DNA of 64,000 nt. It comes from a virus. The notes beneath the pieces were generated by a model, which saw only the letters and a list, made by a program, of their open reading frames with translations, was not told where the DNA came from and did no database searches. The stretch is taken from positions 1-64,000 of the IMG/VR virus record IMGVR_UViG_3300028073_000014; one strand, written 5' to 3'. Positions 62,980-64,000 of this stretch are shown here, in pieces (the first letter of the stretch is position 1; each line of letters starts with the position of its first letter). The translations under genes and the position numbers were made by a program.

Positions 62980-63999
62980 TTAAATAGTGTTGAGATCTTT
63001 GGCTAAATTTCTTACGTCAGAGTCTTTGAGTTTAGTATGGAGACCAACATAGAACCCATTGTGATGCAGGAACTCGCTATTTGGATAATCGGCGTAGTTG
63101 CCAAACTGCTTAAAACAAGTTTGTCTAAGCAGATTGCCAGAAATAATAGGTCTTGTTTCAATGCCCTTTGAATTGCAATAATTAATTGCGAGCTGCTTGC
63201 TTTCCTGCTTAAGCGGTATGATTGGCAGGGCAAAAGCCACATGTTCCTTCTTTTCATCAAATGGCGGCAGATAATAAAGATCAGAAAGATATGTGTCAAA
63301 TAAAGAGTAAAGCCTGCGTCTCGTTTCTATATGTTTGTCTGCTTTTTTGAGATCAAGAAGGCCAGTCATCGCATGGACTTCTGAGTTTCGAAAATTATTC
63401 CCTACGCAATAAAAATCAAATCTTGGATCAACATCTAAATTGGCGTACCGTGCATTATTTGTTACGGATCTTGTCATCCCGTGATTTCTAAGCATAAGGA
63501 AATATTCGTATTCATCTACATCATTTGTGAATACAAATCCGCCTTCTATGCTTTGAAGATGGTGGCCGAAATAAGTACTTGTAGTGGAGGTAACAAAAGA
63601 TGATACGTTTTTGCCATCATAAGTCCCAAATGTATTTTCGCAATTATCAAACATTAGCCTTACTCCATAAGTTTGAGCTATTTTCTTTAATCTAGGGATA
63701 TCTGGAACAAATCCTAGCAGGCTTGTCGGAAAGATTGCAGCAATATTATCTTTGTTTTTTGATACAAAGTCCTCAAGCAGATCATAGTTAAAGCAAAGAT
63801 CCTCAAGGGATACGTCAATAAATTTTGGTAAAAATCCTTCTCTAATAAATGGTCCAACTGATGTGGCCCAAGTTGTAGATGGAAAAACTACGATATTCTT
63901 ATCTTTCTCTTTGTCAGCAAGATACATCGCAATCATCGTGTTCGCAGTTGAGCCGCTTGAACAGTATACTGCGTACTTACTGTCAACAAAATCCGCCAT
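62980..63999 (-). CDS. ColD-like PLP-dependent GDP-sugar 3-dehydratase (N-terminus probably outside)
   Basis: The protein is of the DegT/DnrJ/EryC1 aminotransferase fold. The PLP-site Lys of this fold is replaced: STYFGHHLQSIEGGF has His146 where SFxxxK would be, as in ColD and related 3-dehydratases that use pyridoxamine phosphate. Other sites: SSGSTANTMIA (~14-24), FDNCENTFG (~117-125, Asp) and FRNSEVHAM. ColD turns GDP-4-keto-6-deoxymannose into the 3,6-dideoxy product on the way to GDP-colitose. The usual ~40 N-terminal residues are missing, so the gene likely extends beyond 64000. Confidence 0.82.
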   Translation of the reverse strand: MADFVDSKYAVYCSSGSTANTMIAMYLADKEKDKNIVVFPSTTWATSVGPFIREGFLPKFIDVSLEDLCFNYDLLEDFVSKNKDNIAAIFPTSLLGFVPDIPRLKKIAQTYGVRLMFDNCENTFGTYDGKNVSSFVTSTTSTYFGHHLQSIEGGFVFTNDVDEYEYFLMLRNHGMTRSVTNNARYANLDVDPRFDFYCVGNNFRNSEVHAMTGLLDLKKADKHIETRRRLYSLFDTYLSDLYYLPPFDEKKEHVAFALPIIPLKQESKQLAINYCNSKGIETRPIISGNLLRQTCFKQFGNYADYPNSEFLHHNGFYVGLHTKLKDSDVRNLAKDLNTI

Positions 64000-64000
64000 A

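Noticed and set aside
62980-63999. Ordinary sugar aminotransferase
   Set aside because: The PLP-binding Lys is replaced by His in FGHH, as known for 3-dehydratases of the ColD type; transamination by the usual Schiff base would not be possible.

Overview
This window is part of a large double-stranded DNA tailed phage. It has a lambda-type tail tip module (proteins L, K, I and J in that order), phage-encoded replication and nucleotide-metabolism enzymes, the rIIA/rIIB pair, phage tRNAs and dense, overlapping genes. The tail tip genes indicate a siphovirus; the host is not identified. The exported protein with an Ig-like repeat is of a style common in Verrucomicrobiota, and the many glycosyltransferases and the lambda-like tip fit a Gram-negative host, but this is only inference. 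Sampled lines at the left end (1 to about 1.6 kb) are roughly 55-60% G+C, against roughly 38-47% in the rest.

Layout. 1-3.8 kb (minus): the start of a DnaB-type helicase that runs off the left edge, then a chain of very small, translationally coupled genes that share swapped N- and C-terminal modules. 3.8-5.9 kb (minus): a metallophosphoesterase and a group of small exported or membrane proteins, including a lipoprotein that resembles a papain-like MOA C-terminal cysteine peptidase. 5.9-8.4 kb: tRNAs (Leu, Lys, Ile, Arg), tRNA remnants, an endonuclease VII-like protein and an HNH nuclease. 8.4-21.4 kb (minus, with one small plus-strand gene): small hypotheticals, a DUF1599-type protein, rIIB and rIIA, UV-damage endonuclease, a PD-(D/E)XK-like protein, two glycosyltransferase-like proteins, a cytidine-deaminase-type protein and a GNAT protein. 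21.45-33.04 kb (plus): the tail tip module, with PA14, carbohydrate-binding-like and von Willebrand A-like insertions. 33.04-40.8 kb (minus): class Ia ribonucleotide reductase, a second GNAT, a conserved phage protein that may act on DNA, and a GT4/GT9 glycosyltransferase pair. 40.8-46.5 kb (minus): virion or fibre proteins (Gly-rich, three LamG-like domains). 46.5-60.7 kb (minus): a small-molecule-kinase-like protein, a ClpA-like unfoldase, a DnaE polymerase split into separate PHP, exonuclease and polymerase genes, a RecB-like nuclease, a Toprim primase, a second DnaB-type helicase, a Vsr-like nuclease, RecA, a membrane protein and ThyX. 60.6-64 kb (minus): a GT90 glycosyltransferase, GDP-mannose 4,6-dehydratase, a DUF4254-like protein and a ColD-like PLP enzyme that runs to the right edge.

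How it works together. The replication block could assemble a largely self-sufficient replisome (helicase, primase, polymerase, proofreading exonuclease, RecA, nucleases) fed by NrdAB and ThyX. The tail tip module and the fibre block build a glycan-recognising adsorption apparatus. Gmd plus the ColD-like enzyme points to synthesis of a GDP-3,6-dideoxyhexose, which one of at least five glycosyltransferase-like proteins could attach to DNA, virion or host surface. Two recurrent upstream motifs (TTGAC boxes about 30 nt before starts, and AGTGTAAATA next to virion genes) suggest two transcription classes. The most distinctive features are the split DnaE with a degenerate PHP domain, the domain insertions in the tail tip, the ClpA-like protein with a ClpP-loop-like MGF tripeptide, the dideoxysugar enzymes, and the modular coupled mini-genes at the left end.
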